A stretch of DNA of 64,000 nt, from contig JBCCOK010000003.1 of the NCBI GenBank assembly GCA_039025395.1, forward strand, positions 74,055 to 138,054, given 5' to 3'. Shown in pieces: positions 1 through 7,198 of the stretch (the first letter of the stretch is position 1; every line of letters starts with the position of its first letter). The translations under genes and the position numbers were made by a program. The notes under the pieces were generated by a model. That model made no database searches and had not been told where the DNA came from. It saw nothing but the letters and a program-made list of their open reading frames with translations. This stretch comes from Hoeflea_A sp039025395 (GTDB lineage: Bacteria > Pseudomonadota > Alphaproteobacteria > Rhizobiales > Rhizobiaceae).

Positions 1-252
1 TCAAGCCTTTTCCGCGCCACATTGCGCCTGCCTGCCAATATTCCGGTCGGTGAACACAAGCTGCGTGCGTTCTTGTTCAAAAGCAACGAGTTCGTCATGG
101 AGCGCGAATTGCGCTTGCGGGTGCTGAAGACCGGTGTCGAGCAGTTTATCTTTGAACTCGCGCACCAGCACGCTTTTGTCTATGGTCTGCTCGCCGTCCT
201 ATTGGCGATTGTGACCGGCTGGCTTGGCAGCATCATGTTCCGGCGCGACTAG
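1..252 (+). CDS. TIGR02186 family membrane protein, C-terminal part (5' truncated)
   Basis: The frame is open from base 1, so only the last 83 residues are present and the start lies outside the window. The visible part is a beta-rich segment followed by one C-terminal transmembrane helix (YGLLAVLLAIVTGWLG) and the ending IMFRRD. This matches the C-terminus of the alphaproteobacterial TIGR02186 family (conserved transmembrane protein of unknown function), as I recall it. In other genomes this family often sits beside a TauE/SafE-type permease, but that neighbour cannot be seen here. The function is unknown. Confidence 0.75.
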   Translation, partial: SSLFRATLRLPANIPVGEHKLRAFLFKSNEFVMERELRLRVLKTGVEQFIFELAHQHAFVYGLLAVLLAIVTGWLGSIMFRRD

Positions 253-268
253 GTTTTTCCGCACCCGA

Positions 269-670
269 TCAAGACCCATCGCTGTTGAAGATAACCTTTT
301 CGACGTGCCACTGACCAGCGGCCTGCTTTCGCAAAACCAGCATCTGGTTGTTGGAGGCGGAGATTTTTTCGTCTCCAGCCGGCTCGAATTCAACACGGAT
401 TGTGTTTGTTACAACCGCCAGGTCAGCCGATCCCTCAAACGTCCAATCTGTAAACGCGAACGACTTGACCACGCCGAAATTGTTGGCGGCAAAATCGGCA
501 AGCTTCGCCCGACCAACGACGCGCTTGTTGTCGGGCGGCAGGAGGGTCCCGTCCTCGGTCCAGTGACTTTGCCATTTGGGCCAGTCACGGTCTGCAAGCG
601 CCGTTGTCCACTCGTCCATCATCTGTTTTATTGCGTTGACATCGGAATCGGATAGTTCGGTTGCGGTCAT
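269..670 (-). CDS. SnoaL/DUF4440-like (NTF2-fold) small protein
   Basis: A 133-residue soluble protein of the NTF2-like superfamily. It begins with a helix that leads into the typical pattern of this fold (WTTALADRDWPKWQSHWTEDGTLLPP), and the second half carries beta strands ending in WHVEKVIFNSDG. The family includes SnoaL-like cyclases and many small proteins of unknown role, so no substrate can be named. I chose the ATG at 670 because a GAGGT ribosome site precedes it; an in-frame start 45 bases further upstream lacks one. It is convergent with the preceding gene and stands alone. Confidence 0.72.
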   Translation of the reverse strand: MTATELSDSDVNAIKQMMDEWTTALADRDWPKWQSHWTEDGTLLPPDNKRVVGRAKLADFAANNFGVVKSFAFTDWTFEGSADLAVVTNTIRVEFEPAGDEKISASNNQMLVLRKQAAGQWHVEKVIFNSDGS

Positions 671-950
671 GGCAAATACCTCATTTTGTAAACGGGGTTG
701 AATTCGCACGATCATGCTGGACTGCCTATGGTTGCATACTGTTGGACGGCATATCCGCAGGCAAGAAATCGGAAATTGAATTGGAATCTGGGTACACTGA
801 AAAGATGCATATCGTTTTGGCTTGTGCGCTGGGACGTTTATGGTGCGGGGAAAGGCACAATTGACGACGAGCGGAGGCTAGCCGCAATTTGGTAGAATGT
901 GAAGCAAAGGAAGCTGTTGCGGTTCATACCCGCATGAAGGAAAAACCTCA

Positions 951-1757
951 TTGAAGTGTCTTCACGTCGCTGATCTCCATTACAATCTGCGCAAGTTCGA
1001 CTGGGTTGTCGACGCCGCTGGCGATGTCGACCTCGTCATTTTGGCGGGCGATCACCTCGAAATCTCCATGTATCTCGATAGGCCGGCCCAGTCGGTTGTC
1101 GTGCGCAAATACTTCAAACGTATTCGGGAGCGGGCGCCTCTGCTGATCAGCTCTGGTAACCACGATCTCGATGTCAGGGACACCGCAGGAGAGCGGATTT
1201 GCAGATGGATCGGCAAGGCCAGGGCGCTGGACGTGCCGACGGACGGAGATTCTCCTGTCATCGGCGACACCCTATTTAGCCTCTGTCCTTGGTGGGATGG
1301 CGACAGGGTCAAGCATGAAATGATCCGACAGATTGAGCAGGATGCATTGAAACAGCCAAAACGCTGGATCTGGGTTCATCATGCACCACCACAGGATTCG
1401 CCAACAAGTTGGACCGGCAAGCGGTTCTTCGGCGACCAGGAACTAAGGGCCCTTATTGAAAGGTTCCAACCCGATGCAGTGTTGAGCGGCCACGTTCACC
1501 AGTCTCCCTATATCGACGGCGGTTCATGGGCAGACAGGATTGGACGGACATGGATTTTTAATGCCGGCCACCAGCTCGGCCCGGTTCCCTCTCATGTTCT
1601 CATCGATACCGAGGATGGCACCGCCTATTGGAAGTGCCTGGGCCGCGGCGAAACCGTCCAGCTCGATGCACCTCTGGAAAGACCTATTCCTCAGATGTCC
1701 GATGCGCCTGACTGGATGCGTTTCATGGACCGTCTGCTTGATCAGGATCCGCTATAA
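951..1757 (+). CDS. Calcineurin-like metallophosphoesterase
   Basis: A 268-residue phosphoesterase with the full set of di-metal motifs: D8-x-H10, GDH at 33-35, GNHD at 69-72, a VHH motif and a C-terminal GHVH motif. The lack of a signal peptide suggests a cytosolic enzyme acting on a phosphodiester or phosphomonoester; the substrate cannot be read from sequence. Translation starts at TTG 951, which is preceded by GAAGG and is the only start consistent with the conserved N-terminal strand. Its 3' end overlaps the convergent cyclic-nucleotide-binding gene by 35 bases. A cyclic-nucleotide phosphodiesterase role is tempting given that neighbour, but this is only inference. Confidence 0.8.
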   Translation: MKCLHVADLHYNLRKFDWVVDAAGDVDLVILAGDHLEISMYLDRPAQSVVVRKYFKRIRERAPLLISSGNHDLDVRDTAGERICRWIGKARALDVPTDGDSPVIGDTLFSLCPWWDGDRVKHEMIRQIEQDALKQPKRWIWVHHAPPQDSPTSWTGKRFFGDQELRALIERFQPDAVLSGHVHQSPYIDGGSWADRIGRTWIFNAGHQLGPVPSHVLIDTEDGTAYWKCLGRGETVQLDAPLERPIPQMSDAPDWMRFMDRLLDQDPL

Positions 1758-2202
1758 AGCTCTCGTCCTGTTCATGCGCGAGGGATTCCAGAACTTCATC
1801 GACCATGGCAAAATGATCGCTGCGGTCCTCGAACTGCCGCTTCAGGTCAACGAGATACGACGTCGAATTGTGCAGCCGTCTGGCCAGCAATTTGGCAACC
1901 GGCAGCAGGAAGGCGGGATTGGCGGCGAGGAAATCCTTCGCGCCGTCAACGATGTGAACCTTTGCGTCCGAAACGGCACGGACGTTGGCCGTATGGGGGC
2001 AGTTGAGCAAAACCGACATTTCGCCGAACAGGGCGCCCGGTTCATCGACAATGGCAATGGAAACATCACCGCGGTAAACCTCCAACGTGCCCTCGGCCAA
2101 CACCACCAGCGTGTTGGAGCGACTGTTTTCCTCGATAACAATCTCTCCGTCGCCGATCTCTGTCAGCGGTATGTTGAGGCAGAGTTTGAGCAGCGAAGTC
2201 AC
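1723..2202 (-). CDS. Cyclic nucleotide-binding domain protein (CRP-like sensor without DNA-binding domain)
   Basis: A 159-residue protein consisting almost only of a cNMP-binding jelly roll. The phosphate-binding cassette is visible as FGEMSVLLNCPHTANVRA at about 60-77. Strands precede it (GTLEVYRGDVSIAIVDEPG) and a helical tail follows. No helix-turn-helix is present, so it is probably a small effector or adaptor rather than a CRP transcription factor. The GTG at 2202 has a GAGG site seven bases upstream; longer starts have none. It converges on, and overlaps by 35 bases, the metallophosphoesterase gene. The two class III cyclases near 35 kb and 58 kb could supply the ligand. Confidence 0.78.
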   Translation of the reverse strand: MTSLLKLCLNIPLTEIGDGEIVIEENSRSNTLVVLAEGTLEVYRGDVSIAIVDEPGALFGEMSVLLNCPHTANVRAVSDAKVHIVDGAKDFLAANPAFLLPVAKLLARRLHNSTSYLVDLKRQFEDRSDHFAMVDEVLESLAHEQDESFIADPDQADGP

Positions 2203-2536
2203 ATGAATTCCTCGTAACCGGGCGCAGCTTCGGTTGATCCGGGTTCTCGTCCTGAACAATGGCGCAGATCGCCCAGCCGGTTTTCACTCCTTAGTAACAT
2301 TCAAATCGTTGGGTGATGATGGGTCAAGGTTCATTGGAGAGCTTTCAGGCCCATAGTCTGTTTGCATTCCATGGCAGACGCGGATCTTCATCTTGTAAAT
2401 GGTCGCCGCCGCTCACAGAGACTGGCAGAATACGCGGTCGGTAGATTTCAGTTCGGAGTCGTTTCAGCGGTACTGGATTGGTCATTATTGACTCTTGTAT
2501 AAACAATAGTATATACATAAGAGCTAGGAGGCGACT
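2203..2536. other. Intergenic stretch between cNMP-binding gene and toxin-antitoxin pair
   Basis: About 330 bases without a convincing gene. Short open frames on the minus strand lack ribosome sites and any recognisable similarity. The right end becomes AT-rich and holds the likely promoter and operator of the toxin-antitoxin pair. I see no other structured element. Confidence 0.5.
2492..2523 (+). promoter_or_regulatory. Probable autoregulatory operator/promoter of the toxin-antitoxin operon
   Basis: An imperfect inverted repeat, CTCTTGTATA (2492-2501) facing TATACATAAGAG (2512-2523), lies in an AT-rich stretch just before the AGGAG ribosome site (2526-2530) of the antitoxin. The TATA-like core would suit a -10 element. 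AbrB-like antitoxins commonly repress their own operon by binding such repeats; that this repeat is the site is inference. Confidence 0.5.
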
Positions 2537-2752
2537 ATGGCCCGGAAGATGATCAAGCGTCAGATCAAGAAAGTCGGAAACGGCGCCACTATTGCGCTGC
2601 ACAAAGCAGACCTCGATGATCTCGGCGTTCGCGTTGGGTCAACCGTCAACGTGACATTGTCGACGGACGATGACAGCTATGCGCGAACCCGGGCTTCGTC
2701 GTTAAAGATGCGGCGGCGCTACGCGAGGACACTGAAAATCCTCGGCGAGTAG
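2537..2752 (+). CDS. AbrB/MazE-like antitoxin
   Basis: A 71-residue protein. Residues about 5-40 form a swapped-hairpin AbrB/MazE-type DNA-binding domain (IKKVGNGATIALHKADLDDLGVRVGSTVNV). The basic C-terminal tail ending in RRRYARTLKILGE is the likely toxin-neutralising segment. An AGGAG site lies seven bases before the ATG. The toxin gene follows after six bases, so the two are co-transcribed. Doc-type toxins classically pair with Phd-fold antitoxins, so an AbrB-type partner is a hybrid arrangement. Confidence 0.8.
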   Translation: MARKMIKRQIKKVGNGATIALHKADLDDLGVRVGSTVNVTLSTDDDSYARTRASSLKMRRRYARTLKILGE

Positions 2753-2758
2753 TCCTTA

Positions 2759-3172
2759 GTGTCAGGCACCAAATTCGAGTGGCCCGATCTCAGGGGGCTG
2801 ATGGACGACTTTTCGGAATATTTCGAGGAGATCGGGCAAAGTTTGCAGATCGCCAATGAAGACGATCTGGAAGCAGGCTTTGATCGTGCCCGCAATGCCC
2901 TCAATTACATTCCCGATGCTGACGCTGCACATATGGCGGCGTTGATATTTGATGGTGTAGTGACGAGACACCCGCTCATTGACGGAAACAAGCGGCTTGC
3001 CTGGCAGGGAATGACAACATTTCTCGACCTGAACAGCATCTGGTTTGATGCGAGCGAATTGGAGGCTGCAGAGATTGCCCTGGCTGTTGTGGCAGGGAAA
3101 GCTGAAGCCGAGGATTTGGCACAGTTCATTCGCGAAAACACCAGCGTTTGGAGCCCCGAAGATCCGGCCTAA
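2759..3172 (+). CDS. Doc-family toxin (Fic fold, death-on-curing)
   Basis: A 137-residue Fic/Doc-fold protein with the catalytic motif HPLIDGNKR at 71-79, which matches the Doc version of the Fic motif (H, D, G, N and K/R retained). Doc toxins phosphorylate elongation factor Tu and stop translation; related Fic enzymes transfer AMP. Residues that would decide between these reactions cannot be judged by eye, but size and motif favour Doc. The start is GTG 2759, six bases after the antitoxin stop. It forms a two-gene operon with that antitoxin and faces pdeM. Confidence 0.82.
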   Translation: MSGTKFEWPDLRGLMDDFSEYFEEIGQSLQIANEDDLEAGFDRARNALNYIPDADAAHMAALIFDGVVTRHPLIDGNKRLAWQGMTTFLDLNSIWFDASELEAAEIALAVVAGKAEAEDLAQFIRENTSVWSPEDPA

Positions 3173-3208
3173 CGATCAATTCGAACCCAGTTCATCCCTG
3201 ATCCTGCT

Positions 3209-3940
3209 CTAACCGACAAGTCGCCTGAATGCCACCGAATAGATGCGGTCGCGGCCGAGCAGATGTGCCGTGAGCCGGCGCGGATCGAAGAGCCCGGCAA
3301 AGGCAGGGTTGCGCAGGTTCAGGCCGCCGGTGGTGACCCCGAATGACGGCATGATCAGCCTGATCCCGTCACTTGCAAAGCAAGGGCGGCGCACCCCCTT
3401 TCCGCGGCGCACGACTCGTGCCGCCGGATGCAGGTGACCGGCCACCTCGCCGATGGCGTCAACGCTGTCTTGCGCCGGCTCATGGCGGAAACGCAAGCCG
3501 TCAAGATAAAGCGAATCGACAAAATCACCGGGCAGGCCCGCCGGGCGCACGGGGTCGTGGTTGCCGGCAATCCAATACCATTCGCGGCCCGCCGTCATCG
3601 CGCAGATCTTGACCTGAAAGGCGTCGGGCAAGGCAGCGGCGCCGTGACGATCGTGGAAACTGTCGCCAAGACTGATCACGCGGGTGGCGCCATAGCGTTG
3701 CAGTGCCGCCTCGAGCAGATGAAGCGTCAAGCCGGTATCGTAAGGCGGAAGCAACATGCCGCGCCGAGCGTGGGCGGCACCCGTCTCCAGATGCAGATCG
3801 GAAACCACAAGCGTGCCGCTATCCGGGAGATAAAGCGCGCCAATGGGGTCGCAAATGGCTGTTGTGCCATTGATTTCGATCTCGGCAGTCTGGACCATGT
3901 CGTCAGCGACCAATGCCTGCGCGGCGATTGCCCTGTTCAT
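3209..3940 (-). CDS. pdeM: Ligase-associated DNA damage response endonuclease PdeM
   Basis: A 243-residue calcineurin-like phosphoesterase with motifs DLH at 48-50, GDSFHD at 92-97, GNHD at 126-129 and GHLH in the second half. The order and spacing fit the PdeM family (TIGR04123), metal-dependent nucleases of a DNA repair set with an ATP-dependent ligase, an exonuclease and an Lhr-type helicase. It lies 20 bases after the helicase gene on the same strand, as expected for this set. The ATG at 3940 has GAGGA directly against it, which is unusually close. An internal ATG at residue 15 would also retain the whole domain, so the start is uncertain. Confidence 0.85.
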   Translation of the reverse strand: MNRAIAAQALVADDMVQTAEIEINGTTAICDPIGALYLPDSGTLVVSDLHLETGAAHARRGMLLPPYDTGLTLHLLEAALQRYGATRVISLGDSFHDRHGAAALPDAFQVKICAMTAGREWYWIAGNHDPVRPAGLPGDFVDSLYLDGLRFRHEPAQDSVDAIGEVAGHLHPAARVVRRGKGVRRPCFASDGIRLIMPSFGVTTGGLNLRNPAFAGLFDPRRLTAHLLGRDRIYSVAFRRLVG

Positions 3941-3960
3941 TCCTCGTCTTGTCCCCGCAT

Positions 3961-6513
3961 CTATGGGTCGCCCATCGCCTCGGCAATGATGTCGTCCGCC
4001 GCCTCGGCCAGAATATCCTCATGGGCCTCGCCGGACACTGGCTCCTTGCCGATCTCCAGCATGACGGGCACGGCGAGGGGCGAAATCCGGTTCAGACGGC
4101 TCAAGATGATTCGGCCTTTGATTCGGCTCAGCATATCCGCAAGCCGGCGAATATCCAGTAGTCCGCTTGCCGCATCGTGGCGGGTCGCCTGCAAAAGGAT
4201 GTGATCGGGCTCGTGGCTGCGCAGAACATCATAGATGAGATCGGTTGAAACCGTGACCTGGCGTCCGGTTTTTTCCTTGCCCGGATGGCGCCTCTCGATC
4301 AGGCCGGCGATCAGGGCACAGTAGCGGAAGGTGCGCTTCAGCATGAAGGAATCCGCCAGCCAGGACTCAAGATCGTCACCCAGCATGTCTTCGTCGAAAA
4401 GCTCGGCAAGCGACAATTCGCCGTCCTCGAACATTCTGCCCATGTCGCGCAGGCTCCACACCGCCATTGCATAGTCCGTCGCAACAAAACCGAGGGGTCT
4501 TGCGCGTGCGCGTTCCAGTCGGCGGGTCAGCAGCATTCCAAGCGTCTGATGCGCCAGCCGCCCTTCGAACGGGTACATCACCATGTACGACCGGTTGCCC
4601 TTCGGAAAAGTCTCGATCAGCAGGTCTCCTGGCGAGGGCAGGACCGACTTTTCCTTCTGGATTTCCAGCCATTCACGCACCTGCGGCGGCAGGCTGCGCC
4701 AAGAATCAGGATCGCCAAGCATCGCCCGCACCTGGTCGGCGAGATAGGTCGTCAGGGGAAACTTGCCCCCGGCATAGGTCGGAATACGCGGATCGCCGGC
4801 CCCGCCCTTCGAGACGATGCACTCGTTCTCGCGAATACCCTCGAACCGCAGGACCTTGCCGGCAAACAGAAACGTGTCTCCCGGCGCCAGCATCTCGACA
4901 AAATACTCTTCGATTTTTCCCAGCACCGGCCCGCCGCGCACATTGGCGCCGCGTCCCGAATGGCGGGTCAGGCGGATTATCAGCTCAGGCTGCTCGATAA
5001 TGGTACCAATGTTGAGGCGGTATTGCTGCGCGACGCGCGGATTGCTGACGCGCCACGTTCCGTCTTTCTTCAGGCGGATGCGTGCATAACGGTCATAGGT
5101 TCTCAGCGCATAGCCGCCGGTGGCGACGAAATCGATTACCCGGTCGAACTGTGCACGATCGAGCGCCGCATAGGGCGCGGCGGATGTTACCTCCTCGAAA
5201 AGTGCATCGGCCACGAACGGTCCTGCGCAGGCCATTCCCAGAACGTGCTGCGCCAAAACGTCGAGCGTACCTGTACCCATCGGCGGCGTGTCCTGCGCGC
5301 CAAGATAATTGGCATCGAGCGCCGCCTGGCACTCCATGACCTCAAACCGGTTTGCCGGTACAAGGATCGCCCGGCTGGGTTCGTCCATGCGGTGGTTCGA
5401 ACGGCCGATGCGCTGCGCCAGCCGGCTGGCGCCCTTTGGAGCTCCAACATGCACGACGAGGTCGATATCGCCCCAGTCGATGCCGAGATCCAGAGTCGAA
5501 GTCGCCACCACCGCACGCAGCCGGTTTTCCGCCATGGCCGCCTCTACCCTCCGGCGCTGGCTCGCATCAAGCGAGCCGTGATGCAGGGCGATGGGCAGAT
5601 TGTCTTCGTTGATGCGCCATAATTCCTGAAACAGGAGTTCCGCCTGGCTGCGTGTATTGACGAACAGCAGCGTAGTCTGATGCTCCCGGATTGCCTGGTA
5701 GACATCAGCCATGGCGTACCGGGCCGAGTGGCCCGACCACGGCACATGTTCGTCCGTCTCCAGAATGCTGATTTGCGGCCGCGCGCCGCCCTTGACGACG
5801 ATGCGCTCGCTCAGAGCTGTTGGTGCACCGCTTTCTTGCGGCAACAGCCATGCCTGCAACTCAGTCGGCTCGGCGACCGTGGCCGAAAGGCCGATGGTGG
5901 TCAGGTCCGGGCAGTGCCTGCGCAATCGGGCGAGGCCAAGCGAAAGCAGGTGCCCGCGCTTCGAGGTGATCAGCGAATGCAATTCGTCGAAGATGACGAA
6001 TTTCAATCCGTCGAACAGGGTTTCGGCCTCGCGGCTGGCGATCAGAAGTGCAATCTGCTCGGGCGTGGTGAGCATGATGTCGGGCGGATCGCGTTTCTGG
6101 CGCTGGCGTTTCGATTGCGGCGTATCGCCGGTGCGTGTCTCGATCCGGACCGGAAGGTCCATCTCGACGACTGGGGTTGCGAGGTTGCGCTCGATATCGA
6201 CCGCCAGCGCCTTGAGAGGGGAAACGTAAAGCGTGTGGATACCCCTGCGGAATGCGCCTTTCGCCGCGCCCGGTTTGCGCCTGTCTTCCCTGATGCTGAT
6301 GTCGATCAGCGAAGGCAGAAATCCGGCAAGCGTTTTGCCTGCTCCGGTTGGCGCGATAAGCAGCGATGACTTGCCGCGCTCTGCCTGTTCCAGCAGCGAT
6401 AGCTGGTGCTGCCGCGGCTGCCACCCTCGCTTTGCAAACCAGCCTGTAAACGGTTCCGGCAACAGCCTGTCTGGTGCCGCGGAAATCTTGTCGGAATCGT
6501 CTGTCACGCGCAA
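3961..6513 (-). CDS. Ligase-associated DNA damage response DEXH-box helicase (Lhr-type)
   Basis: An 850-residue superfamily 2 helicase. Visible motifs are Walker A APTGAGKT with K60, motif Ia VSPLKALAVD, TTPEQ, the Walker B box DELH at 176-179, SAT at about 210, and motif VI QRIGRSNHR in the second RecA-like domain. A long C-terminal half follows, as in Lhr-core proteins. Size and the downstream pdeM gene fit TIGR04121. These proteins are thought to act with an ATP-dependent DNA ligase in repair; the ligase and exonuclease partners are not in this window. The intergenic region at 6514-6624 should contain its promoter. Confidence 0.88.
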   Translation of the reverse strand: MRVTDDSDKISAAPDRLLPEPFTGWFAKRGWQPRQHQLSLLEQAERGKSSLLIAPTGAGKTLAGFLPSLIDISIREDRRKPGAAKGAFRRGIHTLYVSPLKALAVDIERNLATPVVEMDLPVRIETRTGDTPQSKRQRQKRDPPDIMLTTPEQIALLIASREAETLFDGLKFVIFDELHSLITSKRGHLLSLGLARLRRHCPDLTTIGLSATVAEPTELQAWLLPQESGAPTALSERIVVKGGARPQISILETDEHVPWSGHSARYAMADVYQAIREHQTTLLFVNTRSQAELLFQELWRINEDNLPIALHHGSLDASQRRRVEAAMAENRLRAVVATSTLDLGIDWGDIDLVVHVGAPKGASRLAQRIGRSNHRMDEPSRAILVPANRFEVMECQAALDANYLGAQDTPPMGTGTLDVLAQHVLGMACAGPFVADALFEEVTSAAPYAALDRAQFDRVIDFVATGGYALRTYDRYARIRLKKDGTWRVSNPRVAQQYRLNIGTIIEQPELIIRLTRHSGRGANVRGGPVLGKIEEYFVEMLAPGDTFLFAGKVLRFEGIRENECIVSKGGAGDPRIPTYAGGKFPLTTYLADQVRAMLGDPDSWRSLPPQVREWLEIQKEKSVLPSPGDLLIETFPKGNRSYMVMYPFEGRLAHQTLGMLLTRRLERARARPLGFVATDYAMAVWSLRDMGRMFEDGELSLAELFDEDMLGDDLESWLADSFMLKRTFRYCALIAGLIERRHPGKEKTGRQVTVSTDLIYDVLRSHEPDHILLQATRHDAASGLLDIRRLADMLSRIKGRIILSRLNRISPLAVPVMLEIGKEPVSGEAHEDILAEAADDIIAEAMGDP

Positions 6514-6624
6514 AGGTTAGACCAAACCCCAGAACTTAAAAACGGCTTTTTGCCATCAGCGGCAAAGCTTGCGCCCCTGATGGTTAGCGACTACCTAAGG
6601 CACACAAACGAGGAATTTTACAGC

Positions 6625-6891
6625 ATGTCGGGCAAGCTGACCCGTTTCCTGGGCGATACACCGGGCCGCACGGCCGTAAAGCTGATTGTGATTTCGTTCA
6701 TCGTCGGTGCGGTCATGAGCGCATTCAACTGGTATCCGATGGATATCGTCTATGCGGTGCGCGATTTTCTCGTCAATCTTTGGAATCTCGGCTTTGCAGC
6801 GCTTGGTCGGTTTGGAGACTACCTGTTGCTGGGCGCAGTCATCGTTATTCCCGTTTTCGTCGTTATACGTGTCTTGAGCTTTCGGCGTTGA
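6625..6891 (+). CDS. DUF6460-like small inner membrane protein
   Basis: An 88-residue protein with two hydrophobic segments, at about residues 17-37 and 60-84, starting MSGKLTRFLGDTPGRT and ending in a basic tail. This looks like the short alphaproteobacterial DUF6460 family, of unknown function. I placed the start at ATG 6625, about nine bases after a GAGGAA site, because the conserved sequence begins there. It is divergent from the lhr-pdeM pair and is followed by a hairpin that may end its transcript. Confidence 0.7.
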   Translation: MSGKLTRFLGDTPGRTAVKLIVISFIVGAVMSAFNWYPMDIVYAVRDFLVNLWNLGFAALGRFGDYLLLGAVIVIPVFVVIRVLSFRR

Positions 6892-6920
6892 TCGGCAAAG
6901 ACATGTGCATGGCCTTGGTG

Positions 6921-6944
6921 CCGGCCTGAACATGGCCGGTTTGT
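6921..6944 (+). terminator. Possible terminator after the DUF6460-like gene
   Basis: CCGGCC (6921-6926) and GGCCGG (6934-6939) form a six-base stem around a seven-base loop, followed by TTTGT. It lies about 30 bases after the stop codon. The short T run makes it a weak intrinsic terminator candidate. Confidence 0.4.
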
Positions 6945-7111
6945 CGCCGAAAGCGGCAAATCACTCCCCATCATTAACCTGATCGTGCAATTGCCGGGCG
7001 TGAAATTGCCCAGTGGTTCCGTTTGGACTACGGTTAGCCGTAATACCGGAGCGCCTCGTGAGCACAGACACCAGTCCCATCGCAAGAGCCTGCATCATGG
7101 CGGAGGCTTGA

Positions 7112-7198
7112 ATGACCCGCTACGTGACCGGGACTTTAGCTGAAGAAATGCACAGGTCGGTTGGCCACAACAGCACTGTAGAGGTGCGGTGCCGATGA
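7112..7198 (+). CDS. Possible 28-residue leader ORF coupled to the FUSC gene
   Basis: A short frame begins at ATG 7112, five bases after a GGAGG site at 7102-7106. It encodes 28 residues (starting MTRYVTGTLAEEMHRSV) and stops at TGA 7196-7198, inside the ATGA that opens the FUSC gene at 7195. A strong ribosome site and an exact ATGA overlap are what translational coupling would look like. I recognise no family and coding is unproven. Another tiny frame starting at GTG 7058 ends just before it. Confidence 0.4.
   Translation: MTRYVTGTLAEEMHRSVGHNSTVEVRCR

Noticed and set aside
2345..2602. An 85-codon minus-strand frame upstream of the toxin-antitoxin pair
   Set aside because: It runs through the antitoxin start and operator, has no ribosome site, and resembles nothing I know.
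4285..5622. A 445-codon plus-strand frame opposite the Lhr-type helicase
   Set aside because: The helicase motifs on the minus strand are unambiguous; this frame is a high-GC shadow.
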